Assembly: GCA_963818855.1 (NCBI GenBank)
Contig: CAWFUH010000006.1
Location: 682,001 to 746,000 of the forward strand
Direction of reading: 5' to 3'
Source: Bog-159 sp963818855
GTDB lineage: Bacteria; Acidobacteriota; Terriglobia; Bryobacterales; Bryobacteraceae
Length of the DNA: 64,000 nt
Shown: piece by piece, positions 18,655-29,500 of the stretch
Numbering within the stretch: the first letter of the stretch is position 1
How the letters are laid out: the number at the start of each line of letters is the position of its first letter
Position numbers and translations under genes: made by a program
The notes under the pieces: generated by a model
Databases searched by the model: none
The model's input: only the letters and a program-made list of their open reading frames with translations
Told to the model about the DNA's origin: nothing

Positions 18655-19926
18655 ATGCACCGCAATCGTGCCGGCCATGCTGCAACTTTCATTTGCTGCC
18701 TCGGCCTTTTAGCTCCAACGGCCACGGCAGCTACGTTCCGTGTGCTTTACAACGGCAGCTACGGCGACGGCGGTTCCCCCTTCGGAATTGTCCAGTTCAC
18801 GCCCAACACATTTTTCTGGTCCGCGCTAACCGGCATCCTGACAATCAACAAGAAAGGGGAATTTGTCTTGGTTACGCAACTCACTCGAAATCTTCCGGTG
18901 ACGGCGGCCAATGGCTGGGAGTACTCGGGAGCGTACAATGCCTCGACCAATTTCATCATCTCGTTCCTGGCCAATCCGGACAGTGTGGTGACAGACCCCC
19001 CGCAGGCGTTTGGGATCATCCTATCCGCGAACCTTTCCGATGGCGGCCTCCTCGGTTTCGGCAACGGCAGCAATTACCAGAACAATCTCCTCAAGGTCGA
19101 TCTGCAGGGAAATGTCACATCAGTTTACACGTTTCCGATAAACGAATTCAGCGAGACGTTCCCATTTGAGGGTTCTGACGGAAACTACTATGGCGTCTCT
19201 CTCGCCCAATTTCAGGGCACGTCGTATGTCTATCGCATCACGCCATCCGGATCGCTGACAAAACTTGCCAATCTTCCTTTGGACAGCTTCGACAACAACG
19301 GTGATGTCGCGAGTCTTGTCGAGGGGAGCGACGGTAATTTCTACGGCGATACAGTAACTGGTGGCAACAGCTACGGCACAATCTACCAAGTCACACCATC
19401 GGGCCAGTACACTGTTCTTTACACCTTCCCTGAAAAGGGCATTGACTCGTTTCCGGGTACGATTTTCCAGGCCAGCGATGGCAATATTTACGGCGTCACC
19501 AACGGCTCCTTTTTCATTGGAGCGATCTTCATGTTGACTCCCTCGCTTCAATACACGCACCTGTTGAACCTCAGTGGTTGCCCCTGTACGTTGATCCAAG
19601 GGAGTGACGGCAATCTTTACGGCACCGAATACGACGGCGGCATCGACGGCAGGATCTTCGAACTGGAACTCGGCCTGCCCATTCCCGCGCCGCAAGCGAT
19701 CACCTTCCAACCCACCTCCGGAGCGGTGGGCACGCACGTCATGATATGGGGTAAAAACCTGCTCGAAGCGTCCGTGAGATTCAACGGCGTGTCGGCGCGC
19801 GAGGTTCAGAACAGCGGTCCGAATTATATTTGGGCCACTGTTCCGGCGGGCGCCACGAGCGGCCCCATTACGGTCACCACGGCAGGCGGCACAAGCACCA
19901 CGCATTCGAGTTTCGTTATCCAGTAG
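18655..19926 (+). CDS. Secreted GloVer-repeat (TIGR03803-like) protein with IPT/TIG domain
   Basis: A 423-residue protein with a signal peptide (ATFICCLGLLAPTATA). The middle consists of repeats of the form SDGNFYG...YGTIYQVTPSG...TVLYTFP, the signature of the 'choice-of-anchor tandem repeat GloVer' family, predicted to fold as a beta propeller. The end, FQPTSGAVGTHVMIWGKNL to the stop, is an IPT/TIG immunoglobulin-like domain. Codon use is less GC-biased than in the flanking enzymes. It lies nine bases after the patatin stop and is followed by a copy of the patatin tail, so it was probably brought in by, or caught in, a duplication. The function is unknown; extracellular binding is plausible. 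Confidence 0.8.
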   Translation: MHRNRAGHAATFICCLGLLAPTATAATFRVLYNGSYGDGGSPFGIVQFTPNTFFWSALTGILTINKKGEFVLVTQLTRNLPVTAANGWEYSGAYNASTNFIISFLANPDSVVTDPPQAFGIILSANLSDGGLLGFGNGSNYQNNLLKVDLQGNVTSVYTFPINEFSETFPFEGSDGNYYGVSLAQFQGTSYVYRITPSGSLTKLANLPLDSFDNNGDVASLVEGSDGNFYGDTVTGGNSYGTIYQVTPSGQYTVLYTFPEKGIDSFPGTIFQASDGNIYGVTNGSFFIGAIFMLTPSLQYTHLLNLSGCPCTLIQGSDGNLYGTEYDGGIDGRIFELELGLPIPAPQAITFQPTSGAVGTHVMIWGKNLLEASVRFNGVSAREVQNSGPNYIWATVPAGATSGPITVTTAGGTSTTHSSFVIQ

Positions 19927-19950
19927 CCGGATAATCCGTTACTTTTTCGT

Positions 19951-20242
19951 GCTTCGCACGTCCTTTCGATGCACCTGCCCATGCAAGGCGCCGCGGCCAT
20001 GCCCACGAATATGTTCCAGGTGATTAGTCGATGCTTTCAAATCCTGCACAGTCGCACGGAAACCACCTGGCGGCAGCACTCCGACCTGGTGATCGAGCCG
20101 GATGTGCGCGGCATGGAATGGGACGCGTTCGATAGCGCTGCGCAACTGGTGAAGGCCGGAGAGGAAGCCGCCGGCTGGCTCTGCCGCGCATTCGCGCTTG
20201 GGTCGAAGCGGGGCAGGGTGAACCTCGCCAGTTGGAGCCAGC
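19951..20242 (+). pseudogene. Duplicated 3' part of the patatin gene
   Basis: This stretch repeats 18311-18601. Over the 200 bases 19971-20170 against 18331-18530 only five substitutions are seen. After 20170 a one-base deletion shifts the frame, and similarity fades near 20242. The copy lacks the catalytic Ser and Asp and has no ribosome binding site. It is separated from the parent by exactly 1640 bases, which contain the GloVer gene. Confidence 0.85.
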
Positions 20243-20295
20243 GCGTTAGGCCTCTGGCGCACGCGGACGGCGGTTGATGACATCGAGGCCATGGT

Positions 20296-20499
20296 ATGTG
20301 GATCCTCCTCGCCGTAGCTCTCTCCGCGTGTGCCTACTACGGCTCTGTCGGCTTTGGCGTATTCTGGCCGTCCGTTTGGATTGCGCCTACCCCGGTTCTG
20401 GCGTTGGCGTTTCGTTCTTCCTGGCGCACTGCCCCATGGGCAGCCTTCGCGGCATACTTTATCGGCAACCTCAACCTGTTCGCCTTTCTGCGCGAGTGA
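20296..20499 (+). pseudogene. N-terminal fragment resembling apolipoprotein N-acyltransferase
   Basis: A 67-codon frame with two hydrophobic stretches ending GNLNLFAFLRE and a stop. The pattern GFGVFWPSVWIAP followed by LALAFRSSWRTAPWAAFAAY resembles the first helices of Lnt-like proteins from acidobacteria. A full Lnt has about 500 residues, and no continuation is found. The assignment is tentative; an independent small membrane protein is possible. Confidence 0.4.
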
Positions 20500-20638
20500 T
20501 GCCCGTCCCGCTAGGTTAGCTAAGCTAGGGCCCGGTATCCCCGAACACGGCGCACAGGGCGCGCGTGAAACGTTGTGCCGCTTCGAGTCACTATTCTTAT
20601 AGACAGCCTCGTACGGATAGGCAGCAAGAGGGCAAACC

Positions 20639-20887
20639 ATGAGAATCTCGGTACTCGCGGATGAAAGCGGGAGGATCCTCGCTACCTTGTGGCCCGCCGA
20701 GGCCGCCGGCAACGGACCCACTGACATACACATGCGCGTCGGCGCGGGCCAGAAGGTTCACGATGTCGTCCTGCCGGATGAACTGGCACATCTGCGTTCT
20801 CTCAAGTCCCTTCACGACACGCATAGAGTTGTGGTCACCGGTCAAAAAGCTCGCCTGGTGGCTTGCCCGGAAGCTCTGTGCGCGTAG
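20639..20887 (+). CDS. Small conserved-looking hypothetical protein
   Basis: An 82-residue soluble protein, MRISVLADESGRILATLWP at the start and LPDELAHLRSLKSLHDTHRV later. The layout (short strand, turn, strand, 'PDELxxL' and 'HxxHRV') resembles a widespread small family of unknown function in soil bacteria. GAGGG lies seven bases before the ATG. It is the one apparently intact gene in a pseudogene-rich stretch. Confidence 0.5.
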   Translation: MRISVLADESGRILATLWPAEAAGNGPTDIHMRVGAGQKVHDVVLPDELAHLRSLKSLHDTHRVVVTGQKARLVACPEALCA

Positions 20888-20916
20888 ATTGGTGTTACGT
20901 GTAGTTCTGGCGTTAC

Positions 20917-22145
20917 ATGCACAGCAAGGCAGCGCTCCTCCCGGCGTTCCTGGTTTATCTTTGCTGGCCCGCCGCCGCGCAAACCCCAGCGACGGACGGT
21001 AGCGTCATCGAGGGAGATGTCGTTGACGGCGACACCGGGCAGGGAATCGCCGGCGCCCGCGTCAAACTGGAATCCACGCTGGATGGACCCTGGTTCACAT
21101 TCGCCGATCGCGCCGGCCACTTCCGCTTCACTGGCCTTACCGAAAAAAGATATACGATCGCTGCCCAGCAGATCGGCTAGATGGGGCTGCAAGAGGGGCC
21201 GCAATCTTTTGGCGGTGGCCCATCGGTGCAAACCGGCCAGGCCGAACCCGTACGCATCATCCTGATCCGTTACGGCGTGATCGCGGGCACGCAACCGATT
21301 CGAGCGGCGCTCCGGTTTCGATTGCCGCGGTCACCCCGCTGCCCAAAGGGCCGCAGGATCCGCTGAACACCGTGGCACATGTCTACACCGACCAACGCGG
21401 CGCGTATCGCATCGCACGATTGCGGCCTGGCACTTACTACATGCGAGTGGACGGCCACTCGGCAATGCCCGCCGGCGATAAGGGAACCGATCGCACCACC
21501 TATTTAGGCGGCGCCCTCGGTTTGGGCGGAGCCAAGCCCATCGAGGTGGCGCGCGGCCGTACCATTTCGGACGTCAACGTCGAGATCCTGCGCCGCAGCG
21601 GCCTGCGGGTATCCGGCCGCATTGTGAAGCCGGCCGCGCACGAAGGCAGTGCCGCGGCGGATCCGGTCATGACTTCGGTCTATTTACGATCCTTATCCGT
21701 CGAGGCGGTCACCATTATGCACCCCGCCCAAACCACCGGCGACAACTTCGAATTCCAGGACGTCATGCCTGTAAATACGCGCTCACTGCGGTGATGGGCG
21801 AGATGTACGGCCAGCCGGAAGCTTCCCGAAATCGTCGGCGGCGATCCAGACCATCGAGGTCCAACAGGCCGAGGTGTCCGGGTTGACCGTCGCGCTCGAT
21901 CTGCCGCACGATCTTCCAGGTACCGTGCATGTTGCCGAACGATGCCGTAAGGGCGCCGTGCACCTCACTCTCCGGGAGCCGACGCCACAGGCTGTCGCTG
22001 TAAACCGCGATGGCGCCTTCGTCTTTAAGGACCTGCTGCCCTCGCAGTACAGTCTAAGCGCCTTCATCCTGGACGAACCCGTTTGCAACCCTGGGTTCGT
22101 TGCGGCTCAGAGGCAGGGAATCGCAGCGCGACTTCATTATGGAGG
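20917..22145 (+). pseudogene. Broken secreted protein with carboxypeptidase-regulatory-like domains
   Basis: A signal peptide (ALLPAFLVYLCWPAAAQ) and a first domain, SVIEGDVVDGDTGQGIAGAR to the stop TAG at 21178-21180, are followed in other frames by VYTDQRGAYRIARLRPGTYY (from 21378), GLRVSGRIVKPAAHEGS, and VAVNRDGAFVFKDLLPSQYS (to about 22070). These are successive 'CarboxypepD_reg-like' units of a single secreted protein of the kind abundant in acidobacteria. At least one stop and several frameshifts separate them, so the gene is dead. In-frame fragments should not be annotated as genes. Confidence 0.7.
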
Positions 22146-22395
22146 GCGGAAACGTCCAGGAATTTCGGCCAGCCCGTGCGCGCGTTGCAGGAAATGTGCC
22201 GCGTGCTGAAGCCCGGAGGCCGCGGTCTGATTATCGACCTGCGGCGGAATGCTCACCCGAGTCGATTAATCGACAGGTGGACACCATGGGCTCGAGCGCG
22301 ACCGATAAGATATCGATAAGATCATGACCAGGCTTATTATTCGGTTCTCGCTCATCAGGAGCGCTTATACGCGCCTATACGAAGGAACCGTTCGC
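22146..22395 (+). pseudogene. Class I SAM methyltransferase remnant
   Basis: The segment near 22160-22260 reads PVRALQEMCRVLKPGGRGLI followed by IDLRRNAHPS, the post-I motif region of type 11 methyltransferases. The same protein continues in another frame as QVDTMGSSATDK and, past a stop, as RLIIRFSLIRSAYTRLYEG, matching the usual C-terminus. The SAM-binding half is missing. Multiple frameshifts mark it as decayed. Confidence 0.6.
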
Positions 22396-22419
22396 ACAGA
22401 TGCGGGCGCAGGCGGCGTC

Positions 22420-22986
22420 TCACTTGCACCCCTCGAAGACACCTCCGGGCGCACCCGTGTAACCCAACGCCTGCATGCCCGCCGGTGAACTGTAATATGC
22501 CCGCGAAACCCAGTCTTTCAAATTGCTGAAATGCGCATGGCCGCGATAACTGCCGGGGGCGTTCTCGTCCCAGGTTTCGAGCGTATGCGGATACGCCATG
22601 AAGGTGAGCAGGTCGGTCTGCTGCTCCGGCGTGAGATACACGAATGCCGCGCGGTGGCGCGCGAACGATTCGCCGTCCAGAAAGGCGAGGCTTTCGAGAA
22701 AACTCCGCTGCGTGTCGTGCGTTTCCTCCGCCAGCACCGCGTCGATGAAACGGTTCGCCAACGCGGCCTTGGCGCCCGGCGTATCCGTGGCGGGGATCAG
22801 CAGATCGCTGAACGCGACCAGCGTCTCGTTCTGGTGCCCATCGAGAAACAGAGGCTTCCAATCGCTGCGCGCCAGTTCTTTCGACGCATCGGCATCGGGG
22901 GCGAATTCGCGCGCCGGTGCCACGCGCGCGGCAGCCGCGGCGGCGGCTCCCAGAAACGTGTGACGAAAAAGATCCCGGCGGTTCAT
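22420..22986 (-). CDS. Gluconate 2-dehydrogenase subunit 3 family protein (Tat-exported)
   Basis: A 188-residue small subunit of a membrane-bound flavin dehydrogenase. Its N-terminus, NRRDLFRHTFLGAAAAAAA, is a twin-arginine signal; the subunit is known to guide export of the GMC partner. The core LVAFSDLLIPATDTPGAKAA and the tail GVFEGC fit the family. It is divergent from the GMC gene with only 26 bases between start codons, so expression is likely coordinated through a shared region. The family usually also needs a cytochrome c subunit; a tetraheme cytochrome is encoded after the GMC gene. Confidence 0.88.
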   Translation of the reverse strand: MNRRDLFRHTFLGAAAAAAARVAPAREFAPDADASKELARSDWKPLFLDGHQNETLVAFSDLLIPATDTPGAKAALANRFIDAVLAEETHDTQRSFLESLAFLDGESFARHRAAFVYLTPEQQTDLLTFMAYPHTLETWDENAPGSYRGHAHFSNLKDWVSRAYYSSPAGMQALGYTGAPGGVFEGCK

Positions 22987-22996
22987 TCTGCGGAAC

Positions 22997-23002
22997 TATA
23001 AT
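22997..23002 (+). promoter_or_regulatory. TATAAT -10 box of the GMC gene
   Basis: A perfect TATAAT ends ten bases before the GMC start codon. The transcript would begin two to four bases before the ATG, so translation would be nearly leaderless. No good -35 is visible inside the divergent gene. Confidence 0.45.
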
Positions 23003-23012
23003 ACCTTTATCG

Positions 23013-24698
<1,686 letters not shown>

Positions 24699-24708
24699 CA
24701 TGATTTTG

Positions 24709-24746
24709 GAGGGTGGGCTTTAGCCGGCGCGGGGCTTCAGCCCCGC
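24709..24746. repeat. 38-bp intergenic palindromic repeat, copy 1
   Basis: The core GAGGGTGGGCTTTAGCCGGC continues into a hairpin GCGGGGC-TTCA-GCCCCGC. The sequence recurs at 25886-25923 with two differences, so the two copies flank the tetraheme cytochrome gene. Confidence 0.8.
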
Positions 24747-24769
24747 TGCAGCGTGAGGGGTAGAAATCG

Positions 24770-25879
24770 ATGCGAGAGTTGTGCATTAGCGTTTTGACGG
24801 TTTGGAGCGCGGCGGCCGCTGTGCCGCCCGTAATTCCAGGCGACTCGGAGCGAGGCGCAAAACTCTTTGAAAACGAACGGTGCGTGCAATGCCACAGTGT
24901 GAACGGCAAGGGCGGCACCATGGGGATGGATCTGAGCGCGCGGGTGGATCGCGGCTTCACTCCCGCGCTGTTAGCCAGTGCCATGTGGAACCATGCGCCG
25001 GTGATGTGGGCAGCCATGGAAGGGGCGGGGATCGAGCGGCCCACCTTGAGCGCGTCGGACGCGGCTGACTTGTTCGCGTATCTGTATTCGACGCGCTTCT
25101 TCGACCAGCCGGGCGACGCCGCGCGGGGCAAACAGGCGTTCGCGGACCGGCACTGCGCCGATTGCCACGGCATTACCGCGTCGAATGCGGAGGGTGCGCC
25201 GCCGGTGGTCAAGTGGGAATCGCTGGGGCAGCCCATGGTGCTGGTGCAACAGATGTGGGACCACAGCAGCAGCATGCGTGAGGCTTTCGCCCACCGGAAA
25301 ATCGCCTGGCAGGAACTCACTGCGCAGGAATTAAGCGACATCCTGGCCTATCTGCGAAACCTGCCCGAGACGCGCGGCATGGATGCGCGTTTCTCGTTCA
25401 CCACCGGGGAGGGGGGCCAGGCGATCTTCGAAGCCAAAGGATGCGTGAACTGCCATGTGGGCAAACTGGCTCTGGAGGATCGCCTGCACAATCTGGCCCT
25501 AACCGAGATCGCGGTGGACATGTGGAATCATGCGCCCAGGATGAAGCAGCCGGTGCCGCAGCTTTCCGAGGACGAAATGCGCCAGTTGCTAAGTTATCTA
25601 TGGATGCGGCAGTTCGTGTACGCCAAAGGCGATCCGGCACGCGGCAAACAGGTCTTTGCCGCCAAGGTTTGCGCTTCATGCCACGCCAGCGGGGAACACG
25701 GCGCGCCGCCGCTGCCCGGGCAGGGGCGGGGATATTCGGAAATCACGATCATCTCCGCGCTGTGGAAGCACGGCCCCCAGATGTTCACGCGCATGCGGCA
25801 GGCGAAGATGTCGTGGCCGCGGTTCAATAATCCACAGCAGATGTCCGATCTTGTGGCATATCTGAATTCCGTCCAGTAG
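24770..25879 (+). CDS. Tetraheme cytochrome c
   Basis: A 369-residue exported cytochrome with four CxxCH motifs: CVQCH near residue 38, CADCH near 129, CVNCH near 225 and CASCH near 304. Each sits in a class I-like domain that begins GAKLFE, GKQAFA, GQAIFE or GKQVFA. A hydrophobic leader, LCISVLTVWSAAAAV, gives export. It is 71 bases after the GMC gene on the same strand, with a palindromic repeat between. It probably receives electrons from the flavoprotein, taking the place of the usual triheme cytochrome subunit. Distal methionine ligands are not all obvious. Confidence 0.88.
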   Translation: MRELCISVLTVWSAAAAVPPVIPGDSERGAKLFENERCVQCHSVNGKGGTMGMDLSARVDRGFTPALLASAMWNHAPVMWAAMEGAGIERPTLSASDAADLFAYLYSTRFFDQPGDAARGKQAFADRHCADCHGITASNAEGAPPVVKWESLGQPMVLVQQMWDHSSSMREAFAHRKIAWQELTAQELSDILAYLRNLPETRGMDARFSFTTGEGGQAIFEAKGCVNCHVGKLALEDRLHNLALTEIAVDMWNHAPRMKQPVPQLSEDEMRQLLSYLWMRQFVYAKGDPARGKQVFAAKVCASCHASGEHGAPPLPGQGRGYSEITIISALWKHGPQMFTRMRQAKMSWPRFNNPQQMSDLVAYLNSVQ

Positions 25880-25885
25880 GGCGCG

Positions 25886-25923
25886 GAGGGCGGGCTTTAG
25901 CCGGCGCGGGGCTTCAGCGCCGC
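25886..25923. repeat. 38-bp intergenic palindromic repeat, copy 2
   Basis: This differs from the 24709-24746 copy at two positions, one of which breaks the hairpin symmetry. The rest of the gap to 26231 shows no gene; only GC-rich inverted repeats such as those around 26095-26115 are seen. Confidence 0.8.
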
Positions 25924-26231
25924 CCAGTCACACGACTTCGAAAAAATCTGCCGAACCTGTCTGCCTGCTCACCGCCGATGTGTGGCGCAAGTGTGCGTCT
26001 TTCCCCTATAGCTCCTTCGCCGATCTCATGAACACGACTAAGTGACGATCCACCAATACCTTGGGCTCTGAACGTCAAAATTTCGACCGGATCCGGCGGG
26101 GATATAGCGCCCCGCTCAGAGTCCGAAGCGCACCAGCGGCGCCGCCTGTTTCCCCTCCACCGGCCGGCCTGCTACCGGCAGGTTGAAAAACCCCCGCTGC
26201 TATTCTGTGAGTGAAAAAGGAGCGCATCACA

Positions 26232-26555
26232 GTGGCGCAAATTATCCCTCTCGGTTTTGTGAACGCGAGCAACACGGCTCTAACGGCGAACGTGCCGGCC
26301 CCTTCCGGATTCCCCCTGCGTTGCAACAAAGTTCTGATACAAGCCTATAAGACCGCGAACGCCGCCGACTGTATCTTCGTCGGCCTCAAAGGATTGAATA
26401 AGACTACCGGCGCGGGAGTTATAGCGGTCCTACAAGCAGGCCAGTCGGCGGTAGTCGGCGACGAGCGCGATTCCAATGTGCTGGATCCCACGACACTCGC
26501 GGTGGACAGCGTGTCCGGCAGCGCGGTAGTAACCGGTATGTTGTATCAACGGTAA
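26232..26555 (+). CDS. Small hypothetical protein upstream of the fibre gene
   Basis: A 107-residue protein without a signal peptide, GTG 26232 preceded by AAAGGAG ten bases upstream (a GTG at 26211 is in frame but lacks a site). Sequence blocks are NKVLIQAYKTANAADCIFVG and a central AVLQAGQSAVVGDE. It looks like an all-beta single domain of the kind seen for small virion or tail components, but no family is recognised. It lies 32 bases before the giant fibre-like gene and is presumably co-transcribed. Confidence 0.55.
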   Translation: MAQIIPLGFVNASNTALTANVPAPSGFPLRCNKVLIQAYKTANAADCIFVGLKGLNKTTGAGVIAVLQAGQSAVVGDERDSNVLDPTTLAVDSVSGSAVVTGMLYQR

Positions 26556-26587
26556 GTGTAACCAGACACCGGGAGACTCATCGCAAT

Positions 26588-29500
26588 ATGAGACGCATGG
26601 TTTGGCCAGTACTTGTGTGCACGCTGCTCGTCACGGCGGCGCCCGCGCAAATCACCGTCGGTGGCGCGGGAACGCCCATTGGGATACCTGCCGGCGCTTC
26701 CATCTGGTACGGCGCCGGCGCGCCACCTAATACCGTGGGCGCAAATGGCGACTACTATCTCGACACCAGCGGGTATTGTCTGTACGGTCCAAAATCCTCC
26801 AGTGTTTGGCCCGCGCCCTGTTTGACATCGGTCCGGCAACTCGGATATATCGCCGAGAGTGTGGGGAATAAAGGAACGGCGGGCGGTTATGCGCCGCTGA
26901 ACAGCAATGCCATGGTACCGGCGGCGAACCTGCCCGCCTTGACTGCCCTCAACGGTACGACGGTGCCGCCGAACAGCGCGTCGGATCAAACGGTGGTTAC
27001 TACCGCCCCAGCCGCCGGTGCGTGGACCAGTCTCCCTTCCTGTCCGGACACTCTGGGGGGCCATCTGAACTACAATTCGACGACGCATGGCTTCTTATGC
27101 GGAAACACCGGCAGTTCAGTAGGCAGCGTCGGATTCAGCGGTGTAGCGGGTGGAACCAACGCCAACGGTCTGCTCATCGGCGGCACTCTGGGTTACACGA
27201 GTGGCGGACTGATTAATGCCAACCAATTGGGCGGAGTAAGTCTGGCGGGCTTGCCCACCGGACTCCTGAAAATCACTACGGGAACCGGCGCGCCCGGCAC
27301 GGCAGCCACGTCCGATGTGACAAACGCGCTCGGGTTCACGCCCGAAAACACGCTCAACAAAAATGTGGCGAATGGCTATGCGCCCCTCGATGCAAACCGG
27401 CTGGTGCCCGCCGTAAATCTGCCTTCTATACTGGCGATAAACGGCACAAGCGTGCCCGCCAACAATGCATCCGACCAGACTGTAGTGACCACCGCGCCGC
27501 AACTCGGATCCTGGACCAGTTTGCCGGCGTGTGCGGATACCGCCGGCAACCATTTGAACTATAGTGTAGCCGCGCATCAATTCTCATGCGGAAACACGGT
27601 CGGCACGGTTGCAAATGTCTCTTTCGGCGGCCTGAATTCCGGCACAAACGCTAATGCGCTTTTAATCAGCGGCAGCCTCGCTTACACAGGCGGCGGGCAG
27701 GTGAATGCGAATCAACTGAGTGGGGTGTCTCTCGCCGGCCTCGCCACAGGACTTCTGAAGATCACCACCGGTACGGGCGTCCCCAGCGTGGCCGCGTCGG
27801 CCGATGTTACTGTTGCGCTGGGCTTCACACCGGAAAACGCGACTAACAAGGGTACCGCCAATGGATACGCGGGCCTGGATTCCTCGGCTCACTTAGCCGC
27901 GGCGCTGATGCCCACGCTTACAGGCGACATATCCAACTCGGGCGTGGCGGCAACTGTTACCGCGCTGCAGGGTCGCGCGGTGACCAGCACGGCGCCGGGC
28001 ACCAACCAGATCCTGCAGTGGAATGGTTCAAAATGGGGATCGGCGACTATGGGCTTCGGGCAGATATCCGGCTCGGTTTCGCCCGCCCAGTTGCCCGGGG
28101 CGATGGCATGGAGCGGCACCCAAGGTAACCTCACCATCGGACCCGGCGTAATCGGCTCCGGTAACAACAGCAACAACATCGGGATCGGCTACAACAACCT
28201 GACAGCTAATTCAACCGGGTATCAGAATATCGCCATCGGCCAGAATGCGCTATCGGCGAACACCACCGGAAGTCAGAACGTGGCGGTGGGCAGCTTGGCG
28301 ATGGCGGCGAATAGCACCGGCAGCTATAACACGGCGATCGGCGAGAACGCGTTGGGAAATAATACAACCGGGTACGACAACTTTGCCTTTGGGCTGCGCG
28401 CGTTGTATCAAAACACTACTGGCTATAACAACGCAGCCTTCGGCATCGACTCAGTGGGAATCAATACGACCGGATATCGTAACAGCGGCTTCGGAACGGA
28501 CTCGTGCGCCTGGAACGTAACTGGATACGAAAATTCCTGTATGGGGATGAATACGCTCTGGTCGCTCACCACGGGCTACGGCAACGCCGGGACTGGGTTT
28601 AACGCGATGTTCGGTGTAACTTCGGGACACTATCTGACCGGCTTGGGTGCCTATGCCGATATGTACTACCCAAACACCATGGCAGGCGTAACTCTTACCG
28701 CCACCAGCAACACGGCGAATCTCTCCGTTGGCTGGTACTGGTACAAAGTGTCGTTTGTCCTGAACGGCCAGGAGACCGCACTTTCAAACAACAGTTACCT
28801 GGGCCTGCTCACGGACTCAGCCCACCAGGAAGTGACCATTACCGGTCTGCCTACTTATAGTGGACCGTTCACGGCCTCCGCGCGCAGAATCTACCGGACC
28901 GCCGTTTGCCCTACTACCCTATGTACCGTGATCACCGCGAACCAGGCTCCGCGCCATTGGTATTATGTTGCCGCCATAAACGACAACACTACGACTTCGT
29001 ATGTAGACACGACAGCGGATGCCAACCTCGGCCCGGAGGAAAGCAGCACGCCGAGTAAGTCCATCGCTCTGGGCGCGTATGCAACCGTATACGGATCTTA
29101 TGAGATGGTCGTAGGCAGCGATGCTTCCCCGGTTCAGCAGATCTGGCTGGGCAACGGCATGGTTAGCACTTTATCGCCCGCAGGAGTACTGTTCTCCAGT
29201 TCCGGCGCGAGCGGAACTAACATCGCGGGCCAGGATCTGATCATTGCGGGAGGACCTGGAACGGGCAACGCGAACGGCGGCAACGTCGTCTTTGGGACCG
29301 TACCGGGCTCCGCTTCCGGGTCCGTATGGAACAGCCTGGTGAACCGTTGGAAGATCGATAGCGCGACGGGAAATCTAACATCGTTGAGTACCGGCGGTAT
29401 TGCCGGAGTGACGGGTACGGTCGATTTCAGCGGCACCGCGCACGTACTGCCGGCAAAGGTAGGGATAGGCGCCAATAAGCCATCTACTTGTACCGTGGGA

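Noticed and set aside
17675..18685. N-terminal 337-codon extension of the PIG-L reading frame
   Set aside because: It is antisense to the patatin gene, whose catalytic motifs and duplicated tail prove the coding strand; a signal peptide starts at 17674.
28208..28615. CRISPR array
   Set aside because: The regular 51-base units are diverged coding repeats in frame with the fibre protein, with no spacers.
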